From positions 62,001 through 126,000 of the forward strand of contig JBNKGL010000007.1 in NCBI GenBank assembly GCA_050289805.1: 64,000 nucleotides of DNA. Reading direction: 5' to 3'. The DNA is from JAUILA01 sp050289805. GTDB taxonomy: Bacteria; Bacteroidota; Bacteroidia; Cytophagales; Cyclobacteriaceae. A program made the translations under genes and the position numbers. The notes below the pieces were generated by a model that had not been told where the DNA came from, did no database searches, and saw only the letters and a list, made by a program, of their open reading frames with translations. This document shows, one piece after another, positions 43,991 to 52,343 of the stretch; position 1 is the first letter of the stretch, and each line of letters begins with the position of its first letter.

Positions 43991-46435
43991 TTAGGTCTTT
44001 TGGTCTTTATTTTGTGGAATTTCAATAGATCCGTTCCCATTCCGGGTATTCGGAGCATCTTCCTCAAGATCCTGGTAAAATCCGTCATCATATTCATCAA
44101 TCAACGGATGCTCCTGTGGATCACGTTTTCCATCATCAAATGTCAACAGTAATGATGGTAACAAAATTAAGTTTGTACACATTGCAATCAGCAGCGTAAT
44201 GGAAGTTAAAATTCCCAGCGCGATTGTTCCTCCGAAATCCGACCATGCAAATATCACAAATCCTGCAAAAAGAATGACGGAGGTATAAATCATACTTGCA
44301 CCTGTTTCCCGAAGCGTCTTGCTCACCGTAATTGGTACCGAAAATCTGTTGAGGAATAATTCCTGCCTGTATTTAGCCAGAAAATGGATGGAATCATCCA
44401 CGGAGATTCCAAAAACGATACTGAATATCAACGCCGTACTTGGTTTCAGCGGAATTCCAAAAAACCCCATGATACCTGCCGTAATAAGCAGGGGAATCAA
44501 ATTCGGAAGCATTGAAATCAGGATCATCTTGAGGTTGCCAAAAAGAATCCCCATAATTACTGCAATCAGAACAAATGCCAGGATCAGGCTGAATCGTAAA
44601 TTCTGAATCAAAAATTTATTTCCACGGATAAACAGCGGAGTAGTGCCCGTGATCGAAATTTTTAAATCTGTTCCTGCAACCAGGGAATCCACTTCAGGGC
44701 GGATCACCTGCTCAATCAGGGAATCCATTTTTTCAGATCCAATATCAGCTACCTGCATGGATACCCGCATCACCTGCAGTGTGGAATCCACAAATGAATT
44801 AAAAAGGCCGGTACTATCCGACTGATTACGCATGTATCGAAGAATAAATGCCCTTTCCCTGCTGGACGGCAGGTCGTACCTGTCAGGATTATTATTATAA
44901 AAAGCCTGCTTGGATGCCTTGACGAAACTCACAAGCGACACGGGGAGGGAAATGTCGTTCTGGCTGTGTAAAAACCCTTCAAGTTCCTCAATCTTTCTCA
45001 GATTTTTAAGTTCCAGAACTCCACGTCTTTCACCCGTATCAACCACCATTTCCAATGGCATAATTCCATTGAAATTATCTTCGAAAAATGCCAGGTCTGT
45101 TCTTATTTCACTTTTTTCCGGAATGTCATCTACCATAAAGGCGACTGCTTTTAAACGGGTCATGCCTATTGCTGCAAGGGCTACCAGCAAGCCGGTCATC
45201 AGGTATATGGTTTTACGGTGTGAATATATCCATTTATCGAGGGCCGTCAGTACGACATCGAGGGGTTTGAATTTCAGGTGTTTCAGCTGCTGTGTATTCG
45301 GGGCAGGCAACCATAGAAAAACCGCCGGGATCAAAATTATTGAAACGACGAATGTGGCCATGATATTCAATCCGGCCACAATCCCAAACTCCCGGAGTAT
45401 GACAATTTCGGTGGTGGCAAGAACCAGGAAACCAATAGCTGTGGTAAAGTTTGTAATCAAAGTAACCACACCGATTTTGCGCACTACACGGCTTACCGCC
45501 ATGACCTTGTTGCCATGGAGTTCGTATTCCTGATGATATTTGTTCAGAAGATAAACACTATTCGGAATCCCGATGACCACGATCACCGGAGGTATGAGCC
45601 CGGTGAGCATGGTTATTTTATACCCCATCAAAACCAGTGATCCCAACACCCAAATAACCACAACCCCGATAATCACCATGGGGAATACTACCGCATCCCA
45701 CGTTCTGAAGAACAGGAACAGAATGATCGCTGTTACCAGGACCGACAGTATCAGGAACATTTCCATCTCCCTTTTTACTTTGCTGGCAATTACAGAACGC
45801 ACAAACGGAAGCCCGGCATAATGCACCTTTATCCCACTTTGTTCTTCAAACGAATCGCCGGCATTCACGATTTTTTCCGTTAATCCGATCCGCCGTTCCG
45901 AATTCAGCACCTCACTGTTAATGGATATCAGCATGAGCGTGGCTCCGTTTGATTCATTCAGCAAACGGCCGCTGTAAAATTTCTGGTCGAAGGCAAGCTG
46001 AATCAGACTATCCATCTCAGCCTGATTTGTTATTTCGCTTCTGAAAATCGGGTTCAGATCAAATTTTCTTTCAGCGGTATCCTTTTCCAACCGTTCAATC
46101 TGCGGAAGTGAATAAACCTCGTTAACACCTACAAAAGTTTTGATGCTATCGCTGAGTCGCCTGAATAATTCAAAATTTTGCACCTCATACAGACTGCTAT
46201 CCTTAACCCCGATGGCGATCAGGTTGCCGTCCTCACCAAAAAGTGATTTGAAGCCCATGAAAGTGATCATATCCGGATCATCCATAGGTACCGTCTTCGC
46301 GAAATCATAGCTCATTTCAGCCTTTCTGGCATGGTAACCCATGAATAACGTTATAACGCCGATCAAAATGACCAGCGTCAATCGGTACTTCATGATGATA
46401 TGGGAAAGTTTAGTCCACATTTCGGCAAGCCACAA
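43991..46435 (-). CDS. RND/MMPL-family exporter protein
   Basis: 814 residues with two repeated halves, each one helix plus a large periplasmic loop plus a block of five helices (about 12 helices in total). Sterol-sensing/MMPL features include GLIPPVIVVIGIPNSVYLLNKYHQE and FSIVFGISVDDSIHFLAKYRQE. It resembles the hopanoid/lipid-transporter group (HpnN-like, DUF/MMPL) more than drug RND pumps, and no MFP or TolC partner adjoins. The substrate is unknown. Starts at 46435 or Met6 are both possible. Confidence 0.85.
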   Translation of the reverse strand: MWLAEMWTKLSHIIMKYRLTLVILIGVITLFMGYHARKAEMSYDFAKTVPMDDPDMITFMGFKSLFGEDGNLIAIGVKDSSLYEVQNFELFRRLSDSIKTFVGVNEVYSLPQIERLEKDTAERKFDLNPIFRSEITNQAEMDSLIQLAFDQKFYSGRLLNESNGATLMLISINSEVLNSERRIGLTEKIVNAGDSFEEQSGIKVHYAGLPFVRSVIASKVKREMEMFLILSVLVTAIILFLFFRTWDAVVFPMVIIGVVVIWVLGSLVLMGYKITMLTGLIPPVIVVIGIPNSVYLLNKYHQEYELHGNKVMAVSRVVRKIGVVTLITNFTTAIGFLVLATTEIVILREFGIVAGLNIMATFVVSIILIPAVFLWLPAPNTQQLKHLKFKPLDVVLTALDKWIYSHRKTIYLMTGLLVALAAIGMTRLKAVAFMVDDIPEKSEIRTDLAFFEDNFNGIMPLEMVVDTGERRGVLELKNLRKIEELEGFLHSQNDISLPVSLVSFVKASKQAFYNNNPDRYDLPSSRERAFILRYMRNQSDSTGLFNSFVDSTLQVMRVSMQVADIGSEKMDSLIEQVIRPEVDSLVAGTDLKISITGTTPLFIRGNKFLIQNLRFSLILAFVLIAVIMGILFGNLKMILISMLPNLIPLLITAGIMGFFGIPLKPSTALIFSIVFGISVDDSIHFLAKYRQELFLNRFSVPITVSKTLRETGASMIYTSVILFAGFVIFAWSDFGGTIALGILTSITLLIAMCTNLILLPSLLLTFDDGKRDPQEHPLIDEYDDGFYQDLEEDAPNTRNGNGSIEIPQNKDQKT

Positions 46436-46476
46436 AGGTAAGGATTTTCATGTTTTAACCTATCCTGGAGACGGTA

Positions 46477-47799
46477 TTAACCGGGGAGGGAAATACCCTT
46501 AATTCCCCGATACAGGTAAATGGCATGGGTATCCGTCAAACCTGATACGAAGTCATTGCAAAGCATCAGAAGTTCATACGCATTGGAGCACTCCTTCATC
46601 TCACGCGTCAGGTCTTCCGGAAGAAGTCTCAGAAGCGTCTTTCTGCCACTCGAAGGTTCATCTTTTTGATACACGTTTAATGCGCTAAACGTAATTTGCT
46701 CAAGCAGACCGGGCAACACTTCAAAACCCGCCACTTCCGTCTCCATTACCTGCCGCGAGCGATAAATATGAGCTATGGAAATCTTAATGATCTCACTAAG
46801 AACCTGTGCCGAAGGAATATCATCCGTGAGCGAACGGTCTTCGTTACCTTCCCGCATCGCTGCTTCTCTTTCCAGGAATAGGTCTGTACATTCGTCAATC
46901 AGCACCCCGATGGCCATCGCCCGGAGCGTACCGATTCGCTCTTCCCTCGATCTGATTTTTTCAAATTTTGCGGGATTAAAGCGATCTCCAAGAATTAGCC
47001 TGTAGAGGTCTACTGTCTCATTGTAGGAAACAAGACCCAGCCGACAACCATCTTCAAGATCTATGAGGTGATAACATATGTCATCAGCGGCCTCCACAAG
47101 AAACGCCAGCGGATGACGGCACCAGGTCTCATCTGTTAATGCCAGCAGACCTGTTGTTTCTGCCACCTGCCGAAATGCGTCCTTTTCGCTGCAGAAAAAT
47201 CCGTATTTCTTCTGACTCCTTCGGGATTTGTCGGCCTGCTTAACCAGCGAAGGTCTTGGGTATTTTGTGAAGGATGCCAATGTTGCCGCGGTCAATTTAA
47301 GACCCTGATAGCGTGATTTATTCAACAGGCGAAAGCCCTGGGCATTTCCCTCGAAATTGATCAGATCTTCCCATTGCGCCTTATTTACCTCACTTTTTAA
47401 TACCTGACCTGCACCATGCCGGTAAAATTCACTGATCGCTTCTTCCCCGGAGTGTCCGAAGGGCGGATTTCCAATATCGTGGCACAAAGATGCTGCTGCG
47501 ACAATCGAACCAATATCCTGAACGGAAAATTCATGGAGCGCATAACGCTCCTTCAAAACCTTTCCAACATTTTTACCCAGTGAACGCCCCACACTGCTAA
47601 CTTCGAGGCTATGGGTCAGGCGTGTATGGACAAAGTCATCTTTTGGCAAGGGGTGTACCTGGGTTTTGTCCTGAAGCCTGCGAAAGGGATGTGAAAAAAT
47701 GATCCGGTCAAAATCCTGTTCAAACGCACTCCTTGCAGCATCATGAGGCACTGATTTACCACCCGCCCGCTGGTTGGACAATAATTTTTTCCACTCCAT
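46477..47799 (-). CDS. dgt: Deoxyguanosinetriphosphate triphosphohydrolase-like protein
   Basis: HD-domain dNTPase of 440 residues. The HD motif is H..(LTHSLEVSSVGRSLG)..HD(SLCHDIGNPPFGHSGEEAI), with a later LVEAADDICYHLIDLED. It hydrolyses dNTPs to the deoxynucleoside and triphosphate. Its start shares one base with the glyS stop (TGATG), so the genes are translationally coupled. Confidence 0.92.
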   Translation of the reverse strand: MEWKKLLSNQRAGGKSVPHDAARSAFEQDFDRIIFSHPFRRLQDKTQVHPLPKDDFVHTRLTHSLEVSSVGRSLGKNVGKVLKERYALHEFSVQDIGSIVAAASLCHDIGNPPFGHSGEEAISEFYRHGAGQVLKSEVNKAQWEDLINFEGNAQGFRLLNKSRYQGLKLTAATLASFTKYPRPSLVKQADKSRRSQKKYGFFCSEKDAFRQVAETTGLLALTDETWCRHPLAFLVEAADDICYHLIDLEDGCRLGLVSYNETVDLYRLILGDRFNPAKFEKIRSREERIGTLRAMAIGVLIDECTDLFLEREAAMREGNEDRSLTDDIPSAQVLSEIIKISIAHIYRSRQVMETEVAGFEVLPGLLEQITFSALNVYQKDEPSSGRKTLLRLLPEDLTREMKECSNAYELLMLCNDFVSGLTDTHAIYLYRGIKGISLPG

Positions 47800-49343
47800 C
47801 AGAGCTTTTTAAGTAGTGTGTTGACTGAAACAAGCTCATTTACGCGGGCCTGCAGTTCATCGATAGAGATTCGCTCCTGTGATGCAGTATCCCGCTCACG
47901 TAATGTGACAGTATTGTCCTCCAGGGTTTGGTGATCAACCGTAACACAATACGGAGTTCCGATCGCATCCTGTCTCCTGTACCGGCGGCCTATCGCATCT
48001 TTTTCATCATACTGGCAATTCATATCAAACTTCAGCGCATTAAATATTTCCATTGCCTTTTCGGGAAGCCCGTCTTTCTTGATCAGGGGGAGGACGGCGA
48101 CTTTCTGGGGCGCCAGCGCTGCAGGAATTTTCAAAACCACCCGCTCACTGCCATCATCGAGCGTTTCTTCCGTATATGCGGCCGTAAGTACCGCCAGGAA
48201 CATCCTGTCTAATCCGATTGATGTTTCGATTACATATGGTACGTAATTCCGATTCTCAACAGGATCGAAGAACTGCAGTTTTTTTCCAGAATATTTTTCG
48301 TGTGCGGAAAGATCAAAATCCGTTCGGCTGTGAATACCTTCCAATTCTTTAAAACCCATGGGGAAATTGAATTCAACATCACATGCAGCATTTGCATAAT
48401 GTGCCAGGTTCAGGTGATCATGAAACCTGTAGTTCTCTTCCCCCAGACCGAGGGTCTTATGCCATTTCATACGTTTTTGCTTCCAATGCTCATACCATTC
48501 CAGCTCTTCCCCGGGCTTAACAAAATATTGCATCTCCATTTGTTCAAATTCGCGCATACGAAAGATGAACTGACGGGCAATAATTTCATTCCGGAACGCC
48601 TTACCGATTTGCGCTATGCCGAAAGGAATTTTCATCCTCCCGGTTTTCTGAACGTTTAAATAATTCACAAATATTCCCTGGGCAGTCTCGGGCCGAAGAT
48701 AAATCTTACTGGCACCTTCCGCCAGGGACCCAAGTTCAGTAGAGAACATAAGGTTAAACTGCCGGACATCCGTCCAGTTTTTAGAGCCTGATACCGGATC
48801 GGCGATCCCCAGCTCTTCAATGAGATCTTTAAGCCCTTCTAACCGGCCTTCATCCACCGCCGCTTTCATTCTTTTATTGATTGAGTCAATCTCTTCGGCA
48901 TACCCCATTACTCGCTGATTGGTAGTTACGAATTGCTCACGGTCAAATGATTCACCAAAACGTTTTTCAGCCTTCGTGACTTCCTTCTCAATCTTTGCCT
49001 CCACTTTCGCAATGTAGTCTTCGATAAGTACATCAGCACGATAGCGCTTTTTGGAATCTTTATTATCGATCATGGGATCATTGAATGCGTCCACATGTCC
49101 TGAAGCCTTCCAGGTAGTGGGGTGCATAAAAATAGCAGCGTCGATCCCGACAATGTCCTCATGAAGCTGGACCATTGCCTTCCACCAGTATGTCTTTATG
49201 TTGTTTTTGAGTTCAACGCCCTGCTGACCGTAATCATAGGTTGCGCCAAGGCCATCATAGATCTCACTAGATGGAAATATAAACCCGTACTCCTTGGTAT
49301 GGGAAACAATTTTCTTCAATAAGTTTTCGTCATTCACTGCCAT
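47799..49343 (-). CDS. glyS: Glycyl-tRNA synthetase, alpha2 (eukaryote/archaea-like) type
   Basis: Class II synthetase of 514 residues, the single-subunit dimeric form rather than the alpha/beta tetramer. It has YDYGQQGVELKNNIKTYWW, motif 2 region GIAQIGKAFRNEIIARQFIFRMREFEQMEM, RPETAQGIFVNY and the C-terminal anticodon-binding domain (APQKVAVLPLIKKDGL). It follows the histidine kinase gene by 23 bases. Confidence 0.95.
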   Translation of the reverse strand: MAVNDENLLKKIVSHTKEYGFIFPSSEIYDGLGATYDYGQQGVELKNNIKTYWWKAMVQLHEDIVGIDAAIFMHPTTWKASGHVDAFNDPMIDNKDSKKRYRADVLIEDYIAKVEAKIEKEVTKAEKRFGESFDREQFVTTNQRVMGYAEEIDSINKRMKAAVDEGRLEGLKDLIEELGIADPVSGSKNWTDVRQFNLMFSTELGSLAEGASKIYLRPETAQGIFVNYLNVQKTGRMKIPFGIAQIGKAFRNEIIARQFIFRMREFEQMEMQYFVKPGEELEWYEHWKQKRMKWHKTLGLGEENYRFHDHLNLAHYANAACDVEFNFPMGFKELEGIHSRTDFDLSAHEKYSGKKLQFFDPVENRNYVPYVIETSIGLDRMFLAVLTAAYTEETLDDGSERVVLKIPAALAPQKVAVLPLIKKDGLPEKAMEIFNALKFDMNCQYDEKDAIGRRYRRQDAIGTPYCVTVDHQTLEDNTVTLRERDTASQERISIDELQARVNELVSVNTLLKKL

Positions 49344-49366
49344 GGTTGCAAAGATAGAAAAATGAT

Positions 49367-51118
49367 CTATTTGGCAGCAGATAAAGTCAAAGGTATCGTA
49401 ATTGTGAATTTCGACCCCTTACCTTTCTCACTTTCAAGGGATAGTGTCCCCTTCAACGCCTCTGCCATCTCCCGTGCAATGTAAAGTCCGAGACCAGATC
49501 CATCCGAAGATTCCGAGGCCCGATAGAACATTTCAAATACGCGTTCCTGTAGTTCCTTGTCGATCCCTGTTCCGTTGTCCTCAACAATTATCTCAATCGT
49601 GCCATTGCTCTTTTTCACAGAAGAAAGTTTTATATAGGGTTTCTCCTTACTGTAATCATGATACTTGATAGCATTCCCGATGAGATTATTAAGAATAATT
49701 TTCAATCTGCTTTCATCCGATGATACGCAATGTTCGGGATCTATGTCATTTTGGATTTCAATTTTATTGCGGTTATCAAGGTACTCCAGGTTTTCAAGAA
49801 TTTCATTTACCTGGCTCCTGATAATAACCGTATCATTATGACGTATTTCCTTTCGTGTATTCCGCGAATACTCTATAATTTCTTCAATAAATTTATTGAG
49901 TTGATTGATCCGGTTTCGCATCATACCAACACATTTCTTTGCTTCTTCCAGGTCATCCGACATCTCAGTGATCGTGATGAGACCCAGAACAGAACTAAGG
50001 GGAGACTTCAGGTCATGGGAAACGCTGTACACGAAACGATCGAGTTCCTTATTGGCCTTCTCCAGTTCATCCTTCTGTTTAAGCACCATCGACTCGGCAT
50101 TTTTTCGTTCTGAAATATCCACAATAGAGCCTACCATTCGAACAGGATCCCCATTTTCATTCCATTCAGCCTGCCCGGTATCAAGAACCCACATGTACTC
50201 TCCATTCTTCTTCCTGATCCTTATTTCTACTTCAAATTTTACATTCTCTTTAAGGTGCTTCCTTAGCTTTTTACGAACAATATCGAGGTCATCGGGGTGA
50301 AGCACTCCATAAAATGACTGTTGACTGACACCTTTTATGTCATCTTTCTCGTATCCCAGTATTTGTGTTAGGAGCGGGGATAAATAAAGGGAATCTGTAA
50401 CCGGATCCCAATCCCAGATTCCTGCTGAGGACCCTTTTATCGCAAGCTCAAAGCGATTTCTGCTTTCCGAGAGTTCATTTGCCAATTTGGTGAGATCCTC
50501 TTCCTTCTTTCGAAGATCCGTGATAATCTGGTAATTGATCAATATCATATAGTAAATCATCATTACCGACAGGAGCACAGAGGTAACAAAGTTCAAACCG
50601 AAGGTTCTTCGGGCAAAAGCATCTGAAACCTCAGGTGCATTTGCTATCGAGTAGTCATTAAAAAATATGATCAGGAATGTAATGATCACAAAGGCGGAAA
50701 ACATCACCCCCAGCGTAATCCGCTCATAACCAAATATGGTCATGGCACCAATGGTAATTACAAAATAAAAAAAGTAGACACTGGCATCGGTTCGATCCAG
50801 CATCACGAAGAGTGTAACGAGTAACAGTGTGGTAAGAATCAGTACTACCCTTCCCGTAACATAGGACCCGTGCCGTAAAATAAGGATACAGAGCATACAG
50901 GAAGCTGCAAGGGCGCTGTAATAGGGAATGAATTCATTAACCCCTTCCAGAAGTCCCAAAATAATGTTAAGGAGTGAGTAGAAAATCCCAAAAAGAGCAA
51001 TCTGACCTGTAAGCAGGACTCTTTTATATAATGTCCAGGAGGGTATAAATGAATTTTTCCCTACTATCAGGTTACGGAATAAATTGAATTCGGTCAGATA
51101 CGACAATTCTGCCTTCAT
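49367..51118 (-). CDS. Membrane PAS-domain sensor histidine kinase
   Basis: 583 residues: about six transmembrane helices (30-200), a PAS domain (about 225-345: FELAIKGSSAGIWDWDPVTDSLYLSP...MWVLDTGQAEWNENG), the dimerisation/phosphoacceptor domain with H in VYSVSHDLKSPLSSVLGL, and the HATPase with N, G1 and G2 boxes (LIGNAIKYH, VEDNGTGI, GSGLGLYIAREM). No response regulator gene adjoins, so it is an orphan kinase. The start overlaps the mazG stop (ATGA). Confidence 0.92.
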   Translation of the reverse strand: MKAELSYLTEFNLFRNLIVGKNSFIPSWTLYKRVLLTGQIALFGIFYSLLNIILGLLEGVNEFIPYYSALAASCMLCILILRHGSYVTGRVVLILTTLLLVTLFVMLDRTDASVYFFYFVITIGAMTIFGYERITLGVMFSAFVIITFLIIFFNDYSIANAPEVSDAFARRTFGLNFVTSVLLSVMMIYYMILINYQIITDLRKKEEDLTKLANELSESRNRFELAIKGSSAGIWDWDPVTDSLYLSPLLTQILGYEKDDIKGVSQQSFYGVLHPDDLDIVRKKLRKHLKENVKFEVEIRIRKKNGEYMWVLDTGQAEWNENGDPVRMVGSIVDISERKNAESMVLKQKDELEKANKELDRFVYSVSHDLKSPLSSVLGLITITEMSDDLEEAKKCVGMMRNRINQLNKFIEEIIEYSRNTRKEIRHNDTVIIRSQVNEILENLEYLDNRNKIEIQNDIDPEHCVSSDESRLKIILNNLIGNAIKYHDYSKEKPYIKLSSVKKSNGTIEIIVEDNGTGIDKELQERVFEMFYRASESSDGSGLGLYIAREMAEALKGTLSLESEKGKGSKFTITIPLTLSAAK

Positions 51119-51933
51119 ATATTTTTAGCTTTCTGCCAATAGTATTCCATTTCATCAAGAGTCATCTCTGTTAAATCCTTACCATCTGCTCTTGATTGCT
51201 GCTCAAGATATTGAAATCGTTTCATGAATTTCTTATTGGTCCGCTCAAGTGCTTCCTCCGGATTAATATCAACGAATCGCGCAAAATTTATCAACGAAAA
51301 AAGAAGATCACCAAATTCACCAGACGCCTTTTTGTGATCAATCGATCCTGGCTCACGGCTCAACTCATCGCCGAATTCTGCCAGTTCCTCCTGGACTTTT
51401 TCCCAAACCTGTTCACGGTTATCCCAGTCGAAACCTACACCACGGGCTTTTTCCTGCATCCTCATGGCCTTGATCAGTGCAGGAAGCGAACGCGGGACCC
51501 CTTCCAATACAGACCTGGGTGTATCCCCGTTTTCCTTCAGTTTTATTTTTTCCCAATTTGCCTTTACAGTCTCTTCATCAGTGGCAACTACGTCTCCATA
51601 GATGTGGGGATGCCGTTTCACAAGTTTGTCACAAACCGAATTAAGGACATCTGCCATGTCAAACGCATTTTTCTCACTGGCTATCCGGGCATAAAATACG
51701 TTGTGAAGCATCAGGTCACCGAGCTCCTTTCTTATTTCATCCATATCGGCATCAAGAATTGAATCACTCAGCTCGAATGTTTCTTCGATCGTTAAATGCC
51801 GCAGGCTCTCCATGGTTTGTTGACGGTCCCACGGACATTGCTCCCGCAATTCATCCATGATAGTAAGAAGGCGGTCAAATGCCTTGAGTTTTGCTTCTCT
51901 GCGGGGATCTGCTGCTGAAGTACCTTCACTCAT
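51115..51933 (-). CDS. mazG: Nucleoside triphosphate pyrophosphohydrolase MazG
   Basis: 272 residues with two MazG domains (about 15-130 and 140-255). The metal-binding EExxE/ExxD motifs are in IEETFELSDSILD and VQEELAEFGDEL...EFGDLLFSLINFARF. It removes aberrant NTPs. In E. coli it also affects ppGpp through the MazEF system, but no mazEF is here. It begins the long minus-strand run. Confidence 0.93.
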   Translation of the reverse strand: MSEGTSAADPRREAKLKAFDRLLTIMDELREQCPWDRQQTMESLRHLTIEETFELSDSILDADMDEIRKELGDLMLHNVFYARIASEKNAFDMADVLNSVCDKLVKRHPHIYGDVVATDEETVKANWEKIKLKENGDTPRSVLEGVPRSLPALIKAMRMQEKARGVGFDWDNREQVWEKVQEELAEFGDELSREPGSIDHKKASGEFGDLLFSLINFARFVDINPEEALERTNKKFMKRFQYLEQQSRADGKDLTEMTLDEMEYYWQKAKNI

Positions 51934-51961
51934 ATTATTCTGAGGATAATGGATTTATGGA

Positions 51962-51977
51962 AACTTTAATTAAAGTT
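51962..51977. promoter_or_regulatory. 16-bp perfect palindrome in the mazG/52025 divergent gap
   Basis: AACTTTAATTAAAGTT lies in the 91-base gap between mazG and the small membrane protein gene, ending 23 bases before the TAAATTTG at 52001, i.e. at the expected -33 position. It may be an operator for either gene. Confidence 0.4.
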
Positions 51978-52000
51978 CTCTCGTTTCATTTTTGATTTAA

Positions 52001-52008
52001 TAAATTTG
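52001..52008 (+). promoter_or_regulatory. -7 box for the small cysteine-rich membrane protein
   Basis: TAAATTTG fits TANNTTTG perfectly, 16 bases before the ATG at 52025. The palindrome at 51962-51977 occupies the -33 position. Confidence 0.45.
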
Positions 52009-52024
52009 CGTAAAATTTTTCAGG

Positions 52025-52249
52025 ATGACGACTATATTATTAGGAATTGGTTTCGTAGCAGTATTCTTTGTTTTCATGTCTGTACGACTACTCTTCATTA
52101 AGGATGGAGAATTCAAGGGAACCTGCGCCAGTCAGAACCCTTATCTGAACAAGGACGGAGAGGCCTGCGGCTTTTGCGGCAGGATGCCGGGCGAAGCATG
52201 TGGCAATGAGAATTCCGAAGTAAACAAAGTCATGTCTAAATTTGATTGA
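52025..52249 (+). CDS. Small membrane protein with four cysteines, NqrM-like
   Basis: 74 residues: one N-terminal transmembrane helix (about 3-25), then KGTC (Cys34), Cys48 and Cys51 (CGFC) and Cys59, all in the soluble tail. The order helix, charged turn, KG(S/T)C, then a short Cys cluster resembles NqrM (DUF539), an iron-delivery protein needed for maturation of the Na+-translocating NADH:quinone reductase, though the spacing differs. No nqr genes are in the window. The label is therefore tentative. In Bacteroidota such proteins are usually called conserved membrane or secreted proteins. It is a single gene with its own promoter. Confidence 0.55.
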   Translation: MTTILLGIGFVAVFFVFMSVRLLFIKDGEFKGTCASQNPYLNKDGEACGFCGRMPGEACGNENSEVNKVMSKFD

Positions 52250-52312
52250 TCCGCACTTAAGGAAATATCATTCATTTTTTTTCGATTGAGTCCGATCCTT
52301 ATTCTAATTTTT

Positions 52313-52320
52313 TAAATTTG
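52313..52320 (+). promoter_or_regulatory. -7 box for glmM
   Basis: TAAATTTG again fits TANNTTTG. A TTG lies at 52286-52288, but the 24-base spacer is longer than usual. The box is 23 bases before the TTG start codon of glmM. Confidence 0.4.
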
Positions 52321-52343
52321 ACCTACACTAAAGTGTTAATAGC

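Noticed and set aside
44910..45533. Open frame of 207 codons on the plus strand opposite the RND protein
   Set aside because: Rich in Ser, Thr, Arg and Ile as expected from reading membrane-helix codons in reverse; no motif.
49367..51118. Two-component system with the histidine kinase
   Set aside because: No response regulator lies near it; only an orphan kinase can be claimed.
51196..51762. Open frame of 188 codons on the plus strand opposite mazG
   Set aside because: Contained in mazG on the other strand; no motif or start signal.
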